Origin: a bacterium
Lineage (GTDB): Bacteria; Latescibacterota; UBA2968; UBA8231
DNA length: 8,167 nt
Assembly (NCBI GenBank): GCA_027593305.1
Contig: JAQCJA010000186.1
Coordinates: 1-8,167, forward strand
Reading direction: 5' to 3'
Below the pieces are notes generated by a model. The model was not told the DNA's origin. It was given only the letters and a program-made list of their open reading frames with translations, and did not search any database. This document shows, in pieces, positions 7,261 through 8,167 of this stretch; position 1 is the stretch's first letter, and the number at the start of each line of letters is the position of its first letter. The position numbers and the translations under genes were made by a program.

Positions 7261-7739
7261 ACGATACGACACCAGCAGCACACGGTGGCGGCCGATCCTG
7301 GGCGTGGGGTGTGACGGCTGCCTACCTGATCTTCGCCGGACTCACGTTGACGATGGTCGCCATCGCCGTTTCGCAGCGAACCGATCTGGTGAGTGCCGAC
7401 TACTACCAGCGGGAGATCGATTATCAGCAGCATATCGAAGGGCGCGCGCGATCCCAGGCGTTGCCCGCCGGCGTGGCCTGGAGCTTTCGTCACGAGGACG
7501 GCGACCTGGTTCTGCGCTTCCCGCCAGGTCATTTCGCCGACGCACCGCAGGGCCAGGTGCATCTGTACCGGCCGGACAATGCGTCTCTGGATCGGCACTA
7601 CACGATTGCGCTGGATGGGTTCGGCGACCAGCGAATCCCGCTCGCCGAGCTGGCCACCGGTCGCTGGCAGGTGCGTATCGAATGGCGCGCCGGCGGCGAA
7701 CAGTACTACAGCGAGCGCGACCTGCAGGTCGGAACCTGA
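7257..7739 (+). CDS. ccoH: CcoH/FixH cbb3 oxidase assembly protein
   Basis: A 160-residue protein with one N-terminal membrane helix (about residues 18-39) and a periplasmic beta-rich domain. In the family, CcoH binds and stabilises CcoN during assembly and stays with the mature complex. Seen: the FixH signature after the helix, DLVSADYYQREIDYQ (43-57), followed by a domain ending in WQVRIEWRAGGEQYYSE. It starts by ATGA overlap with ccoG. Its stop (7737-7739) overlaps an ATG, inside a short tandem duplication described separately. Confidence 0.93.
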   Translation: MNDTTPAAHGGGRSWAWGVTAAYLIFAGLTLTMVAIAVSQRTDLVSADYYQREIDYQQHIEGRARSQALPAGVAWSFRHEDGDLVLRFPPGHFADAPQGQVHLYRPDNASLDRHYTIALDGFGDQRIPLAELATGRWQVRIEWRAGGEQYYSERDLQVGT

Positions 7740-7765
7740 TGGCACAGCAGGTCGGACCCTGATGG
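7724..7765 (+). repeat. Imperfect tandem repeat across the ccoH stop / next-gene start
   Basis: A 19-base unit occurs at 7724-7742 and again at 7747-7765, offset 23 bases, with one mismatch (A versus C at the eleventh base). Each copy contains the TGATG stop/start overlap. Copy one ends ccoH and opens a tiny reading frame; copy two closes that frame and starts the TauE/SafE-like gene. It looks like a small local duplication of a coupling junction. Confidence 0.85.
7739..7762 (+). other. Seven-residue mini reading frame between ccoH and the TauE/SafE-like gene
   Basis: ATG at 7739 overlaps the ccoH TGA and reads MAQQVGP before a TGA at 7760-7762 that overlaps the next gene's ATG. It is a by-product of the tandem repeat. 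It may serve as a reinitiation stepping stone, since a ribosome ending ccoH could start here, stop, and restart at 7762. No evidence shows that the peptide itself matters. Confidence 0.3.
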
Positions 7766-8167
7766 AACTGTGGACGGCGGTCGTCGTCGGCCTGGGTGGC
7801 AGCCTGCATTGCGTCGGCATGTGTGGCCCGCTGGCGCTGGCCCTGGCAGGAGGGGACAGGGGGGGCCTCAGGTTCATCGGCGGGCGTTTGCTCTACAACA
7901 GCGGCCGCATGGTTACCTACGTCCTGCTGGGCGGGCTCTTTGGCCTGCTGGGTGGGGTGCTGCAACTGGCCGGCTGGCAGCAGGGCCTGTCTATCGCCGT
8001 GGGCGGCATCATCATGCTGGGCGCCGTGCTGGGCCTGCTGCATCGACGTCTGCCGTTGGCGTCGATGCCGGCGCGGGGTGTGGCTGTAATCAAACGAGCG
8101 TTGGGCGCCCTGCTGCGCCTGCAGTCACTGGCAGGGCTGTTTCTGGTGGGCCTGCTCAATGGCCCGC
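7762..8167 (+). CDS. TauE/SafE-like (DsbD/CcdA-related) membrane protein, partial at the right edge
   Basis: First 135 residues of a polytopic membrane protein with no stop before the window ends. Seen: an early helix containing HCVGMCGPLALAL (residues 16-28), the conserved GRLLYNSGRMVTYVLLGG (41-58), further helices at about 54-70 and 75-93, and a last one beginning GLFLVGLLNG (125-134). This is the family often annotated as sulfite exporter TauE/SafE or UreH-like. In cbb3 clusters it commonly follows ccoH, and a role in metal or thiol handling for oxidase assembly is plausible but unproven; the sulfite label should not be taken literally. The paired Cys in HCVGMC resembles a metal or redox site. 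The ATG at 7762 overlaps the stop of a seven-residue mini frame. Confidence 0.85.
   Translation, partial: MELWTAVVVGLGGSLHCVGMCGPLALALAGGDRGGLRFIGGRLLYNSGRMVTYVLLGGLFGLLGGVLQLAGWQQGLSIAVGGIIMLGAVLGLLHRRLPLASMPARGVAVIKRALGALLRLQSLAGLFLVGLLNGP

Noticed and set aside
5680..7281. A 533-residue open frame on the minus strand opposite ccoG.
   Set aside because: It lies antisense to a clearly conserved gene, has no recognisable domain and a low-complexity polar composition; long antisense frames are expected in GC-rich coding DNA.

Overview
The window is one co-directional (+ strand) gene cluster for a cbb3-type (C-family) haem-copper oxygen reductase and its assembly factors. It is GC-rich (about 60% by eye). 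Gene order is ccoI - ccoS - ccoN/ccoO - ccoQ - short ccoP - ccoG - ccoH - TauE/SafE-like gene, which runs off the right edge. Genes are tightly packed, with stop/start overlaps at I/S, S/N, Q/P and G/H, a nested TGATG pair after ccoH, and a largest gap of 33 bases (O/Q). This looks like a single operon. Bases 1-78 hold no gene, promoter or FNR-type box that I can support.

Host: a Gram-negative aerobe or microaerobe. Several proteins read like the Bacteroidota/Rhodothermota style of this cluster: a CcoN-CcoO arrangement that looks fused, a CcoI with a Cys-rich N-terminal metal-binding region, and the wording of CcoS, CcoQ and CcoG. The GC content is high for most Bacteroidota, so the host could be a GC-rich relative or an unrelated phylum that acquired the cluster. 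The lineage cannot be settled from this window.

Region by region: 79-2516 encodes the copper P-type ATPase CcoI, split by an apparent one-base deletion near 1450. 2513-2692 is the small membrane protein CcoS. 2689-5243 encodes catalytic CcoN followed by the c-type cytochrome CcoO; a second apparent one-base deletion near 4130 separates them. CcoO carries an extra C-terminal haem-c domain of the kind normally found in CcoP. 5277-5480 is CcoQ. 5477-5812 is only the membrane-anchor part of CcoP, with no haem motif. 5827-7260 is the copper reductase CcoG, 7257-7739 is CcoH, and 7762 onward is a TauE/SafE (DsbD-like) membrane protein.

How they fit together: CcoG reduces Cu(II) to Cu(I), CcoI moves Cu(I) across the membrane for the CuB site of CcoN, and CcoS and CcoH help cofactor insertion and subunit assembly. 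Electrons enter through c-type haems and reach the haem b / haem b3-CuB centre of CcoN. The most notable point is the apparent relocation of the CcoP-type haem domain onto the end of CcoO, leaving a haemless CcoP. Most other content is standard for a cbb3 operon.
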